Of a DNA stretch of 12,054 nt, positions 1 to 8,034 are shown piece by piece (the first letter of the stretch is position 1; each line of letters starts with the position of its first letter). Made by a program: the position numbers and the translations under genes. The DNA is from Legionellales bacterium UBA2469 (lineage in GTDB: Bacteria > Pseudomonadota > Gammaproteobacteria > Legionellales > Legionellaceae). The notes under the pieces are model-generated. The model was not told the DNA's origin and did no database searches. It saw only the letters and a program-made list of their open reading frames with translations. The DNA is taken from the NCBI GenBank assembly GCA_002342175.1, contig DDPL01000020.1, positions 9,226-21,279 on the forward strand, given 5' to 3'.

Positions 1-666
1 GACATCGGCTTCTAAAGTTGAAAAGCTATTCGAATAGTTTATGGATAAAGTGCCTGGATTTCCTTGATTATTGGTGGCTATACCATTTACATTTGATGGT
101 GTGTAAGTGGTATATAGAATGTCAGTTCTGATATAAAAGTTATTCCATATTTGGGTTTTTATTCCTGCGCCACTTTGGAATCCACTTTCAGTAATATTGC
201 TTGAGACAAAACCATAATCACCATTGTCTTGGATATTAAATTTTCCATAAGCATAACCTAAAACTATATATCCGATTGTAGTAGAGTTAAAAGCATAACC
301 TGGTAGCCCCCTAAATCCCAAATTATATTGCATGTGCGCATTATAAGTAGGGGAAACGCCATTTGGTTTTGGATAAAATTGGTATGCAGAATCATTTAGC
401 GCCGTTGCATTCATAAACCATTCAAGTCCTAAGTTAAAACGTTCAAGAATTGAAAAGTCATATCCTACTAATCCACCTCCAACTAAACCAGTCGCACCAA
501 GATGGTGATAAGCTATGTTTGGGTATCCTGTAGATTCTTTGTCGACAAGATTCGCTATGCCGATATCCCCCCCAATATAAAAATTTTTAAAATCATAAGC
601 GTAAGCATAACTTGATAAGGTAACAAACGCTGATAAACAAATACATTTTATACTTTTTGATCTCAT
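1..666 (-). CDS. Small outer-membrane beta-barrel protein (partial, C-terminus beyond the left edge)
   Basis: An open frame of 222 codons runs from ATG at 666 to the window edge without a stop, so the C-terminus is missing. The N-terminus is a clear signal peptide: basic MRSK, a hydrophobic stretch, and a likely cleavage after SYAYA at about residue 23. The mature protein starts YDFKNFYIGGDIG, the usual opening of OmpA-like / opacity-type 8-stranded barrels, and continues with alternating aromatic, glycine-rich strands (GGGLVGYDF, IGYIVLGYAYGKF, FYIRTDILYTTYT). It should sit in the outer membrane; its ligand or role cannot be read from the sequence. The start is fixed by the signal peptide, but no good Shine-Dalgarno site precedes it: the only candidate, AAAGG, is about 14 nt upstream and lies in a hairpin. 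A vegetative promoter sits about 225 bp upstream. Barrel assignment is confident; subfamily is not. Confidence 0.8.
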   Translation of the reverse strand, partial: MRSKSIKCICLSAFVTLSSYAYAYDFKNFYIGGDIGIANLVDKESTGYPNIAYHHLGATGLVGGGLVGYDFSILERFNLGLEWFMNATALNDSAYQFYPKPNGVSPTYNAHMQYNLGFRGLPGYAFNSTTIGYIVLGYAYGKFNIQDNGDYGFVSSNITESGFQSGAGIKTQIWNNFYIRTDILYTTYTPSNVNGIATNNQGNPGTLSINYSNSFSTLEADV

Positions 667-884
667 AATAAATTGGGAAACCTTTGCACTAAGGTAAAGG
701 TGGAGAAGCGTTAACAGAACACTGTACACCGCTTTGTCGCAATCCTAATCCCATCCTATGTGATGCGACTCGTTGATAACCCTACCTGTCACATTGTCAT
801 TAGACTTTACAACTGAGAGTGAGAGGTAACCTTTGTAAAACCATCACTTGTTTAAACAAAAAAAAAACTTTTTTTACAGTAATT
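667..884 (-). promoter_or_regulatory. Long structured 5' leader of the outer-membrane protein gene
   Basis: About 218 nt separate the predicted transcription start (near 884) from the ATG at 666, and no credible gene lies in them. Read on the minus strand the leader can form several hairpins: TCGCA/TGCGA (737-741 with 764-768), AAGCG/CGCTT enclosing ACAG/CTGT (706-734), and ACCTT/AAGGT (680-684 with 691-695). The last one takes in the only Shine-Dalgarno-like AAAGG before the start codon. An imperfect direct repeat, CAAAGGTTACC and CAAAGGTTTCC on the minus strand, occurs at 825-835 and 676-686. The leader begins with an A7-G-T10 tract (858-875). It could be a translational control region or contain a small RNA. 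It matches no riboswitch class that I recognise. Confidence 0.4.
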
Positions 885-890
885 TAAATT

Positions 891-919
891 ATCATATTTT
901 TAAAATTTTCTATTTGCAA
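891..919 (-). promoter_or_regulatory. Sigma-70 type promoter for the outer-membrane protein gene
   Basis: On the minus strand, TTGCAA (919-914) and TATGAT (896-891) are separated by exactly 17 bp. The -35 matches the consensus at four of six bases and the -10 at five of six. The start of transcription would fall near 884 and would give a leader of over 200 nt. Seen directly in the sequence; activity is inferred. Confidence 0.55.
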
Positions 920-938
920 TACCGGGCATTACGTTTTC

Positions 939-969
939 TTGCTTAACCTTAAATATAAGCGGTTAGCAA
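939..969. repeat. Imperfect inverted repeat between divergent promoters
   Basis: TTGCTTAACC (939-948) and GGTTAGCAA (961-969) are complementary over nine pairs with one bulged T, around a 12-nt AT-rich centre. The repeat sits between the leftward promoter (-35 at 914-919) and the rightward promoter (-35 at 1024-1029), where an operator would be expected. It is followed by only a weak T-rich stretch, so it is not a convincing terminator. Apart from this element, I see nothing recognisable between 920 and 1023. Confidence 0.3.
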
Positions 970-1023
970 TTGGTTTTGATATGGCATACAAACCTCTTGA
1001 TTTCTTCATTTTTTGATGGATAT

Positions 1024-1052
1024 TTGACCTTGGACGGCCCTTCGATTAGAAT
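1024..1052 (+). promoter_or_regulatory. Sigma-70 promoter of the com1-glyQS-rsmJ operon
   Basis: TTGACC (1024-1029) and TAGAAT (1047-1052) have a 17-bp spacer, and each hexamer matches the consensus at five of six bases. Transcription would start near 1059 and leave a leader of about 104 nt before the com1-like ATG at 1163. No other equally good promoter is visible before glyQ, so this probably drives the whole four-gene operon. Confidence 0.65.
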
Positions 1053-1058
1053 GGTTTT

Positions 1059-1117
1059 TCCTTTCTTTTGGTAAAGGATTCGAGCTTTTCACCACAGGCT
1101 ACGACTGAAGGAATCCT
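1059..1117 (+). promoter_or_regulatory. Alternative hairpins at the 5' end of the com1 operon transcript
   Basis: Directly after the predicted transcription start, TCCTTT (1059-1064) can pair with AAAGGA (1073-1078) around an 8-nt loop. The second arm overlaps AGGATTC (1075-1081), which can instead pair with GAATCCT (1111-1117). The two pairings exclude each other. The distal one would cover part of the AAGGAA site at 1108-1113 that precedes a six-codon reading frame. The first hairpin may simply protect the 5' end of the message; a switching role is conjecture. Confidence 0.3.
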
Positions 1118-1119
1118 CA

Positions 1120-1166
1120 ATGAATGGGGACAATAAATGATGATGCATAATTGGAGAATACAATGA
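1120..1166 (+). promoter_or_regulatory. Two overlapping upstream mini-ORFs coupled to com1
   Basis: A six-codon frame MNGDNK (1120-1140) has a good Shine-Dalgarno, AAGGA at 1108-1112, seven nt before its ATG. Its stop overlaps, as ATGA, the first ATG of a second mini-frame MMMHNWRIQ (1137-1166). The stop of that frame in turn overlaps the com1 start at 1163 as ATGA. This makes a chain of two translation-coupling junctions ahead of com1. Com1 also has its own GGAGA at 1153-1157, so coupling is not required for its expression. ATG is common in AT-rich DNA, so chance is possible. Confidence 0.35.
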
Positions 1167-1930
1167 GATTAAAACATGTTGCAATGTTAACATTATCGAT
1201 GTTTGCAGGCGCAAATACATTTGCTGCTGATAATTTTTCTGCGAATCAAGAAAAAATGATTGAAAAATTGGTTCATGATTACTTAGTCAAAAATCCTGAA
1301 GTTTTGGTCGAAGCTTCTCAAGCATTACAAGCCAAACAACAAAAAGAAATGCAACAAGAAGCAAGTGTATTCATTCAAAATAATGCGCAAACCTTGTTGA
1401 GTGAAAAAATCACTGTTGCAGGAGCTGAAAAAGCAAATGTGACGGTTATCGAGTTCTTCGATTATCAATGTGGTCATTGCCAAAAAATGAACCCCATCAT
1501 GAAAGAATTATTGAGCAAAAACAAAAACGTTAAAGTGGTTTATCGTGAATTTCCAATATTTGGAAAAACATCAGTAGTGGCTTCTCAAGCAGCAATTGCT
1601 GCCGGCTTACAAGGCAAATATGTTCAAATGCAACAATTGTTATTTAGTGAAAAGAAAATTGATGACAAAGTTGTATTAGAATTGGCTAAGAAAGCAGGCC
1701 TTGATATGACCAAATTCCAAGCTGATATGAAAGGTCAAGTCGTTAATGATCTAATTAACCAAAATCGTAAACTGGCAGAAAGTATGAAATTATTTGGAAC
1801 ACCTGTCTTTATCGTCATGGCAACGCCAAATGGTCAATTCAACGCTGCTGTTCAACCTGTGTTAATTCCTGGTTCAACTTCATTGGAAAACTTCCAATCG
1901 ATGATCAATAAGGTCGCTGAGGCAAAATAA
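1163..1930 (+). CDS. com1: Com1-like DsbA-family periplasmic thiol oxidoreductase
   Basis: A 255-residue exported thioredoxin-fold protein. A signal peptide ([14 protein letters not shown]...) is probably cut after about residue 21 (NTFA). Residues 25-80 form a charged helical N-terminal region of the kind that dimerises DsbA2/Com1-type and DsbC/DsbG-type proteins. The active site is CGHC (103-106) after VIEFFDYQ, and the cis-proline loop is GTPVF (Pro214), both intact. It should form or isomerise disulfides in the periplasm or at the outer membrane. Coxiella Com1, of about the same size, is the known relative I have in mind. The ATG at 1163 is chosen over the in-frame TTG at 1151 because GGAGA (1153-1157) lies just before it and the signal peptide starts cleanly there. 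It is the first gene of an operon with glyQ, glyS and rsmJ; glyQ follows after 2 nt. Confidence 0.85.
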   Translation: MRLKHVAMLTLSMFAGANTFAADNFSANQEKMIEKLVHDYLVKNPEVLVEASQALQAKQQKEMQQEASVFIQNNAQTLLSEKITVAGAEKANVTVIEFFDYQCGHCQKMNPIMKELLSKNKNVKVVYREFPIFGKTSVVASQAAIAAGLQGKYVQMQQLLFSEKKIDDKVVLELAKKAGLDMTKFQADMKGQVVNDLINQNRKLAESMKLFGTPVFIVMATPNGQFNAAVQPVLIPGSTSLENFQSMINKVAEAK

Positions 1931-1932
1931 AG

Positions 1933-2832
1933 ATGTCAAAACTTGAAACATTTCAGGATATGATAGCAACCTTGCTGGGATTTTGGTCTCAGCAAGGTTG
2001 TGTCATTTTACAACCCTTCGATATGGAAGTTGGTGCAGGGACTTTTCATCCGGCAACCTTTTTACGCGCGATTGGTCCAGAACCATGGAAGGCCGCTTAC
2101 GTGCAACCGTCTCGACGACCCACCGATGGTCGATATGGCAACAATCCCAATCGTTTACAGCACTACTATCAATTACAAGTGATATTAAAACCATCTCCCA
2201 TTGATATTCAAAATTTATATTTAGAATCCCTAAAAGCTATTGGCGTCGATGCATTAACCGATGATATCCGTTTTGTCGAAGACAATTGGGAATCTCCAAC
2301 ATTAGGTGCATGGGGCTTGGGTTGGGAAGTATGGTTAAATGGGATGGAAGCTTCACAGTTTACTTATTTCCAACAAGTGGGTGGATTACCATGTCAACCC
2401 GTCACCGGCGAATTAACCTATGGTCTAGAACGTCTGGCGATGCATGTATTAGGTGTCGATTCAGTTTATGATTTACCTTGGAGCAAACAAGGCAGTCATG
2501 TGGTTACTTATGGTGATATTTATTTACAGAATGAACGTGAACAATCAGCATATAATTTTGAACATGCCAATACCGATATGTTATTCCGTCATTTTGATGA
2601 TTATGAACAACAAGCGATGGTTCTTTTAGAAAAAAAATTACCGCTTCCTGCTTATGAGATGGTGGTTAAAGCTTCGCATGTGTTTAATTTGCTTGATGCG
2701 CGGCACGCGATTTCAGTGACAGAACGTCAACGTTTTATTTTGCGTGTTCGTCAATTGTCACGAGCTGTGGCGCAAGCCTACTATGAAAGTCGAGAAGCAC
2801 TTGGCTTCCCTTTACAAAAAGAGGCTAAATAA
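1933..2832 (+). CDS. glyQ: Glycyl-tRNA synthetase alpha subunit
   Basis: The catalytic subunit of the bacterial alpha2beta2 glycyl-tRNA synthetase, which joins glycine to tRNA-Gly with ATP in the cytosol. It has 299 residues, against about 303 in E. coli, so it is full length. Clear family blocks are [20 protein letters not shown] (23-42), the class II motif 2 region with [10 protein letters not shown] and [12 protein letters not shown] (43-69), and motif 3 around [14 protein letters not shown] (159-172). The start lies 2 nt after the com1 stop. Its Shine-Dalgarno (GAGG, 1919-1922) is inside the end of com1, which fits translational coupling. glyS follows after 2 nt. Confidence 0.97.
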   Translation: MSKLETFQDMIATLLGFWSQQGCVILQPFDMEVGAGTFHPATFLRAIGPEPWKAAYVQPSRRPTDGRYGNNPNRLQHYYQLQVILKPSPIDIQNLYLESLKAIGVDALTDDIRFVEDNWESPTLGAWGLGWEVWLNGMEASQFTYFQQVGGLPCQPVTGELTYGLERLAMHVLGVDSVYDLPWSKQGSHVVTYGDIYLQNEREQSAYNFEHANTDMLFRHFDDYEQQAMVLLEKKLPLPAYEMVVKASHVFNLLDARHAISVTERQRFILRVRQLSRAVAQAYYESREALGFPLQKEAK

Positions 2833-2834
2833 TC

Positions 2835-4883
2835 ATGAGAGATGTTTTTTTTGAATTGGGATTAGAAGAGCTTCCAAGTGGTTTGGTTGAATCCCTATCG
2901 CAAGATTTATTAAGTGGTGTATTGAAAGCGTTTGATGAAACGCAATTATCTTATGGTAAAACACATGTTTTTGCAACACCACGACGTATTGGATTTTGGA
3001 TTGAAAATGTCGCAGAACAACAACCCCATCGAAAAATTGAACGTCGTGGTCCTGCAGCTGCTGCAGCACATGATGCACAGGGAAATCCCACGCCGGCATT
3101 ATTAGGATTTGCTCGTTCATGTAAAGTGGATATCGGTGCACTTGTTTTAGATACCACTGAAAAGGGAACTTGGTGGACATATTATTTTGAAGAGCAGGGG
3201 GCAAAAACGGATAGTATTTTGCCTGAAACGATTGTGAAGGCATTGAAAAATTTAGCCATTCCCAAACCCATGCGTTGGGGGACTTATGCTGATACATTTG
3301 CGCGTCCCTCACATTGGGCTGTTTTATTGTATGGTGAGCAAGTTCTTCCGTTAAACGTATTTGGAGTTGAATCAGGTCGACATTCTTTTGGTCATCGTTT
3401 TATGCATCCAGAGGCGATTGAAATTCCTTCGGCAAGTGCTTATGAAAAACTGTTAAAGTCTGCCTACGTGTGGGTTGATTTTAATGCGCGCAAGGCTGAA
3501 ATTGTACGACAAATTGAGGCCATTGCTGAACATAATCAGTGGCTTATTCCAATCCCTGAAGAATTGTTACATGAAATTACAAGTATTAATGAATGGCCAG
3601 TTGCTCTGGTAGGCGAGTTTGATAAAAAATTCTTAAGTGTTCCTGCTTCAGTATTGATTGCATCCATGCAAAATCATCAAAAATGCTTGGCTGTTTATGA
3701 CGAACACCAACAGTTGTTACCTTTCTTTATTGCAGTTAGTAATATTGAAAGTCATACACCCAAGGCGGTGCAATTGGGCAATGAAAAAGTTATACGCGCC
3801 CGATTGAGCGATGCGATGTTTTTTTATGAACAAGATCGAAAAAAACCATTAAGCGCATATGCCAAAGATACTGAGAAAGTCGTTTTTGAACAGCGTTTGG
3901 GAACGATAGCGGATAAAACACGACGTGTGAGAAAGTTGGTGGCGTATCTTTGTCCTTTATTGCAGATATCCTCCAATTTAGCTTTGTGTGCTGTTGATTT
4001 AAGCAAAGGAGACTTAATGACCGGGCTTGTGAGTGAGTTTCCGGAGCTTCAAGGACAAGTCGGACAGTTTTATGCCGTTGCTGATAAAGAAGACGATAAT
4101 GTTGCTAAAGCAATGTTTGAACAGTATCTGCCTCGTTTTTCAGGAGATAGGCTGCCTCAAACAGATTTGGGTTATGTTTTATCCTTAGCTGATCGCATAG
4201 ATACCTTGGTGGGAATTTTTGCCATAGGTTTAAAACCAACCGGGGAAAAAGACCCATATAAACTGCGCCGACATGCTTTGGCTGTGGTTCGATTACTGTT
4301 ACAACGCCCCAATTCCTTATCGATTGACACTCTATTAGGACAGGCAGCAAGTGCTTATGATTTTTTAACCATTACCAGTTCATTATGTCTTGAGGTAAAA
4401 CAATTTATTCAAGAACGTATGCAATCCCATTATCAACAACATCAAATGCCTGTGGAGTGGGTACAAGCAGGTTTGCAAGTGCAATCCGATGATTGGTATG
4501 ATTTATCTTTGCGGTTGGCAAGTTTTGAGCGACTTATGGCAGGTGAAAACAGTGCTGTCCTGATGCAATCTGCAAAACGTGTCAAACAAATCTTATTACA
4601 AGCCAAACCAGATATGGATGATATTGACGAGTCATTATTGATTGAAGCGAATGAGAAAATGTTATGGCATGTTCTTCAAGATATTCAACAACCGTTTCAA
4701 CAAGCCCTTACTTATAAAAATTATGATGGTGCATTTGAAGAGCTTAATCGTGTGAATACACCATTAGCTGCTTTTTTCGAGCATGTGATGGTGATGGCAG
4801 ACGATATGCAAGTTCGACAAAATCGATTGCGATTGTTACAACAATTGCAACAATTATTACATTCAATTGTGATGATTGGATAA
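2835..4883 (+). CDS. glyS: Glycyl-tRNA synthetase beta subunit
   Basis: The beta subunit partners GlyQ and recognises tRNA-Gly. It has 682 residues, close to the usual 689. The N-terminus MRDVFFELGLEELPSG is typical of the family. The middle carries the HD-like region with LSKGDLMTGLVSEFPELQGQ, LSLADRIDTLVGIFAIGLKP and GEKDPYKLRRHAL. The C-terminus is the DALR-like anticodon-binding domain, with FEELNRVNTPLAAFFEHVMV and RQNRLRLLQQL. GAGG at 2821-2824, inside the end of glyQ, is the likely ribosome site. The stop codon TAA shares its last base with the ATG of rsmJ (TAATG). No lesions were seen. Confidence 0.97.
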   Translation: MRDVFFELGLEELPSGLVESLSQDLLSGVLKAFDETQLSYGKTHVFATPRRIGFWIENVAEQQPHRKIERRGPAAAAAHDAQGNPTPALLGFARSCKVDIGALVLDTTEKGTWWTYYFEEQGAKTDSILPETIVKALKNLAIPKPMRWGTYADTFARPSHWAVLLYGEQVLPLNVFGVESGRHSFGHRFMHPEAIEIPSASAYEKLLKSAYVWVDFNARKAEIVRQIEAIAEHNQWLIPIPEELLHEITSINEWPVALVGEFDKKFLSVPASVLIASMQNHQKCLAVYDEHQQLLPFFIAVSNIESHTPKAVQLGNEKVIRARLSDAMFFYEQDRKKPLSAYAKDTEKVVFEQRLGTIADKTRRVRKLVAYLCPLLQISSNLALCAVDLSKGDLMTGLVSEFPELQGQVGQFYAVADKEDDNVAKAMFEQYLPRFSGDRLPQTDLGYVLSLADRIDTLVGIFAIGLKPTGEKDPYKLRRHALAVVRLLLQRPNSLSIDTLLGQAASAYDFLTITSSLCLEVKQFIQERMQSHYQQHQMPVEWVQAGLQVQSDDWYDLSLRLASFERLMAGENSAVLMQSAKRVKQILLQAKPDMDDIDESLLIEANEKMLWHVLQDIQQPFQQALTYKNYDGAFEELNRVNTPLAAFFEHVMVMADDMQVRQNRLRLLQQLQQLLHSIVMIG

Positions 4884-5602
4884 TGTTTGGTGCTATATTT
4901 TATAATGATAACCAAGATGCAAGTCGAGCGAAAAAGCTTGCCTTGCATTTTTCTTTAGAAATATCGGACAAAATTTTCCCACGTTTACAAGTTATAAATC
5001 AAAGACTTTTTTTAATTGATGCAGCAGAGCAACCAATCGCCCTGGATTGGAATGACGAAAAGTGGTTGCAACGTACCAAAGGAATGACAGGACGGGATCC
5101 GATGATTCGAGCGACATTAGCAAGCAAAGGGACAAAAATCCTTGATATGACTGCTGGATGGGGAAAAGATGGTTTGCTCATGGCGCATGCAGGTGCAAAT
5201 GTAACCATGTTAGAACAACATCCTTATATGGCCGCACTTTTAATGGATGCTTGGCAGCATCTGGCATCGCCTGAGCTACAAACTAGAATTCAAATTGTAT
5301 GGACATCTGCTCAAGCGTATTTAAGAACACTAGAGGTTGAATCGTATCCAGATGTTATTTATTGTGATCCGATGCATCCGATTCGACAAAAATCAGCGTT
5401 GGTTAAAAAACATTTGCAAGTTTTGCAACAACTGGCGCAGCCGAATGAAGATGTTCGTGAAATGATACAGTTGGCACAAAAAAAATGTACGCAACGTGTG
5501 GTATTAAAATGGCCTCAAAAGCAAAAAGCACCTATTGTGCCGATGGGCACTATTCCGGGAAAAACGATTCGGTTTGATTTGTATAGCCCACATCATGATT
5601 AA
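4883..5602 (+). CDS. rsmJ: 16S rRNA (guanine-1516-N2) methyltransferase
   Basis: A 239-residue SAM-dependent methylase that modifies G1516 of 16S rRNA in the small subunit (E. coli RsmJ/YhiQ is about 250 residues). The SAM-binding motif I is DMTAGWGKDG (88-97), with the acidic ribose-binding residue in MLEQHP (Glu111). The catalytic loop is DPMHP (162-166), followed by the diagnostic KSALVKK (170-176) and the late strand VVLKWPQK. Its ATG overlaps the glyS stop by one base, so it is probably translated by reinitiation and serves translation together with glyQS. The last codons lie within the left arm of the operon terminator. Confidence 0.92.
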   Translation: MFGAIFYNDNQDASRAKKLALHFSLEISDKIFPRLQVINQRLFLIDAAEQPIALDWNDEKWLQRTKGMTGRDPMIRATLASKGTKILDMTAGWGKDGLLMAHAGANVTMLEQHPYMAALLMDAWQHLASPELQTRIQIVWTSAQAYLRTLEVESYPDVIYCDPMHPIRQKSALVKKHLQVLQQLAQPNEDVREMIQLAQKKCTQRVVLKWPQKQKAPIVPMGTIPGKTIRFDLYSPHHD

Positions 5603-5620
5603 CCATGTGGGCTATTTTTT
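5583..5620 (+). terminator. Rho-independent terminator of the com1-glyQS-rsmJ operon
   Basis: A perfect 11-bp stem, ATAGCCCACAT (5583-5593) with ATGTGGGCTAT (5605-5615), has an 11-nt loop and runs straight into TTTTTT (5615-5620). The left arm covers the final codons of rsmJ, and the stop codon lies in the loop. On the minus strand no T-run follows the stem, so it should work mainly rightward. Confidence 0.88.
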
Positions 5621-5623
5621 GAA

Positions 5624-6345
5624 CTAAAACTGAATTTTAGCCGTTACGAATACTTCATTGGCAGACAATATCCCTGTCCATGGTGAAATTGCAGTGGTCG
5701 CAACTGGCGTACCTGATGTATTGAGATTGGTGGTTAAATAGTTGCTGCTGGAGAAGCCACCTGCATAAAAATAACGATAGCCAACATCAATTGCGATACG
5801 TTCATATTTCCACTCTAAACCGGCATTTAGCTGATAAGCTAGGGCTGGTTGGAGGTAATCGTCCATCACACTGGTTGAATAAATCCGATTTTATCCATAT
5901 CATAAGCGAGTTTTTCACTATAGCCTTTACCTAGTAAGGTCGCATTAAATAATAAAGAATTGCTTGATAAATTAAAATAACGGGTTCTTGAGGAAGTTAA
6001 AGGATTTGGATCGGTTGATGATGTTGCACTAGGGGTTTGGAATTTTGAATATTTATACAAGCCGCGATATGCATAGCTAACATCAATATTAAGAAAATCG
6101 CTCCATAGATATCCAATACCTGCTGTATACTAAGGGGCTGTTCCTAATGAACTGTTATAGCCACTTGGTGTGCCACTCCAATAATTTTGATTGAATGACA
6201 GTTTGGCATCATTTGCAAAACTAGCACCTGAGCCAGCTAGTAAATAAAATGGAGACATGGCTAGAGAGCTGCTGCCCATTGTGCCAGAAAATGCTAAAGG
6301 CGTGCTTAAACCTAACAGAGCGATACAAATATTTTTATAACTCAT
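5624..6345 (-). pseudogene. Decayed outer-membrane beta-barrel protein gene
   Basis: The start is intact. AAGGA precedes ATG at 6345, and MSYKNICIALLGLSTPLAFS is a signal peptide followed by GTMG, an opening I associate with Legionella outer-membrane proteins. After 71 codons (GTAP) there is a TAG at 6132-6130. The same frame then continues with clear barrel sequence (YTAGIGYLWSDFLNIDVSYAYRG split around the stop, then FNLSSNSLLFNATLLG) to 5866. There a one-base loss, or equivalent, shifts into a second frame (DDYLQPALAYQLNAGLEWKY, IDVGYRYFYAGGF) that ends in FVTAKIQF at 5624, with the terminal Phe expected of a barrel. Repaired, it would be about 240 residues. Two independent lesions argue for real decay. 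It lies about 70 bp downstream of dsbD on the same strand. Confidence 0.8.
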
Positions 6346-6414
6346 TTGAAGTCCTTTCTTTGAAAAAATATACCTTTAAAACATTATTAGTATTTGATGG
6401 ACTGAGCAAGTATT

Positions 6415-7998
6415 TTATTGCAACATCTGACACATTTTTTTGAGTTGTTGTGGATTGATTTCTTCGCCTGTTGCTTGATAGATAATACGGTTGGTCTTCG
6501 GATCCCAGACAACCATGGTAGGAGGCGCGATAATTTTGAACGTTTGTAAAATTTGCATTTGTTCTTTGGTATTTTCACTGATATCGACTCGAATCAAATC
6601 CATTTTTTCGCATAAAGATTTCATTTTATCCTTGGAAATAACATTTTTTTCAATGTAATGACATGTGGTACACCATTTGGCAGAAAAATACATAATAATA
6701 GGACGATGACTTTTCGAAAGCCTTTCTTTGATAGCCTGTACATTTTTGAACGACGGGTGTGCACCCTCGTCTTTCATATACTGATAAAAGAAAAGCCCAG
6801 TTCCTAAAATTAAAATGATGAACAAAGTGAGCTTAATTTTCAAATGGGGACGGTGTGGTATGAAAAGAATTAGTCCTGCAGCAACTGTTGCAACCCAAGG
6901 AATCATTTGCCAAGGTGTATCGACGACGCGTTGAATCAATAAACTGGCAACACCAAATAATAGTAGAGCAATAATTTTATTTATGTGTTCCATCCAAGCA
7001 CCAATTTTAGGTAACAAATGTCCGGCAGAAACAGCAAAAATCAATAATGGAATCCCCATCCCTAACCCTAAGACAAATAATGCGATACTTCCTTTGAGAA
7101 CTTCGCCCATTTGTGTAATGTAAGCAAGTGCGCCCAGTAGGGGGGCGGTTACACAGGGAGATAGGACCAATAAAGAAATCGCACCCATTATAAATGATGA
7201 AAGGTATTTCCCGGATGGAAGATGATGACGAAACTTTAAAGTTTTTTGTTGTAAAAATTGAGGCATTTTAATCTCCCATACGCCAAGAGTTGCCAGCCCA
7301 AATATAATATAAAAAATGGCCATGGTGATGAGGATAGGAGTTTGCTGGGCAAAGATAAATAAATTTTTGCCTAAATAAGCAACGATTGCGCCAACCAGCG
7401 CATAAGAAGATGCCATACCTAAAACATATGAAAGACTTAAGCCCCAAGTCTGAATTTTTGATCGATGTTCACCAATTACCACACGCGTCATAATAGGAAG
7501 CATAGGAAGAACACAGGGCGTAAACGCTAAAAGAATGCCAAGTCCAAGAAAACTAAATAAAATGCTCATGAAAGCGCTAGTTTGAGGAGGGGTTAGAACC
7601 TGTTTAAATATTTGCGGTGGATAACAAATACCTTCATCACTACATCCTTGATATTGAATGATAATTTCCATTCCAGATTTAAAATGGGTGATTGATAAGG
7701 GAATCGAAATATCTAGCGTGTTGCGGTAAACAGAATGAACACGTTTTAATTTATCGGTATGTGATAAAGGTTTGGGCCATTGTACATTGCCAAGAACGAT
7801 ATTTTTATCTAGGCTTTGCACATGAATCCTATCTTGATATAAAAAGTGCTTGTCCTTGATGGAAAAATGAAGTTGTAATGCATTCGATGTTTGATGAGTA
7901 GTTAATTGAAAAACCTGATTGGCATCTTGAATTTCAGCAAAAGCTTGGTTAGAGATGATGAAAAAAAATAAGAATGATAATTTTTTGAAAAAAGTCAT
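6415..7998 (-). CDS. dsbD: Thiol:disulfide interchange protein DsbD
   Basis: An inner-membrane electron carrier that passes reducing power from cytosolic thioredoxin to periplasmic DsbC/DsbG-type and cytochrome c maturation partners. From the ATG at 7998 it has 527 residues (E. coli about 565). The signal peptide is MTFFKKLSFLFFFIISNQAFA. The alpha domain has the CSDEGIC cysteine pair (119 and 125). About eight membrane segments span roughly residues 145-400, with redox cysteines in AFTPCVLPM (162) and LSPCVTAPL (282). The C-terminal thioredoxin domain has WCTTC (443-446) and cis-Pro in APPTM (493). All three cysteine pairs are intact. The ATG is chosen over a GTG at 8019 because the signal peptide and a 30-nt leader from the predicted promoter fit it; neither start has a clear Shine-Dalgarno. 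Confidence 0.95.
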   Translation of the reverse strand: MTFFKKLSFLFFFIISNQAFAEIQDANQVFQLTTHQTSNALQLHFSIKDKHFLYQDRIHVQSLDKNIVLGNVQWPKPLSHTDKLKRVHSVYRNTLDISIPLSITHFKSGMEIIIQYQGCSDEGICYPPQIFKQVLTPPQTSAFMSILFSFLGLGILLAFTPCVLPMLPIMTRVVIGEHRSKIQTWGLSLSYVLGMASSYALVGAIVAYLGKNLFIFAQQTPILITMAIFYIIFGLATLGVWEIKMPQFLQQKTLKFRHHLPSGKYLSSFIMGAISLLVLSPCVTAPLLGALAYITQMGEVLKGSIALFVLGLGMGIPLLIFAVSAGHLLPKIGAWMEHINKIIALLLFGVASLLIQRVVDTPWQMIPWVATVAAGLILFIPHRPHLKIKLTLFIILILGTGLFFYQYMKDEGAHPSFKNVQAIKERLSKSHRPIIMYFSAKWCTTCHYIEKNVISKDKMKSLCEKMDLIRVDISENTKEQMQILQTFKIIAPPTMVVWDPKTNRIIYQATGEEINPQQLKKMCQMLQ

Positions 7999-8034
7999 GG
8001 CAAAATGCACTATATGCACATTAATCGTAATGGT

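Noticed and set aside
2833..3312. A 159-codon open frame antisense to glyS
   Set aside because: It lies wholly inside the well-conserved glyS gene, has low-complexity composition rich in His and Gln with no recognisable domain, and looks like a shadow of glyS codon use.
5583..5620. Bidirectional terminator serving also the leftward barrel pseudogene
   Set aside because: The stem is symmetric, but no T-run follows it on the minus strand.
7999..8019. GTG start for dsbD at 8019
   Set aside because: It would put seven extra residues ahead of a complete signal peptide and leave only about nine nt of leader. Not fully excluded, since neither start has a good Shine-Dalgarno.
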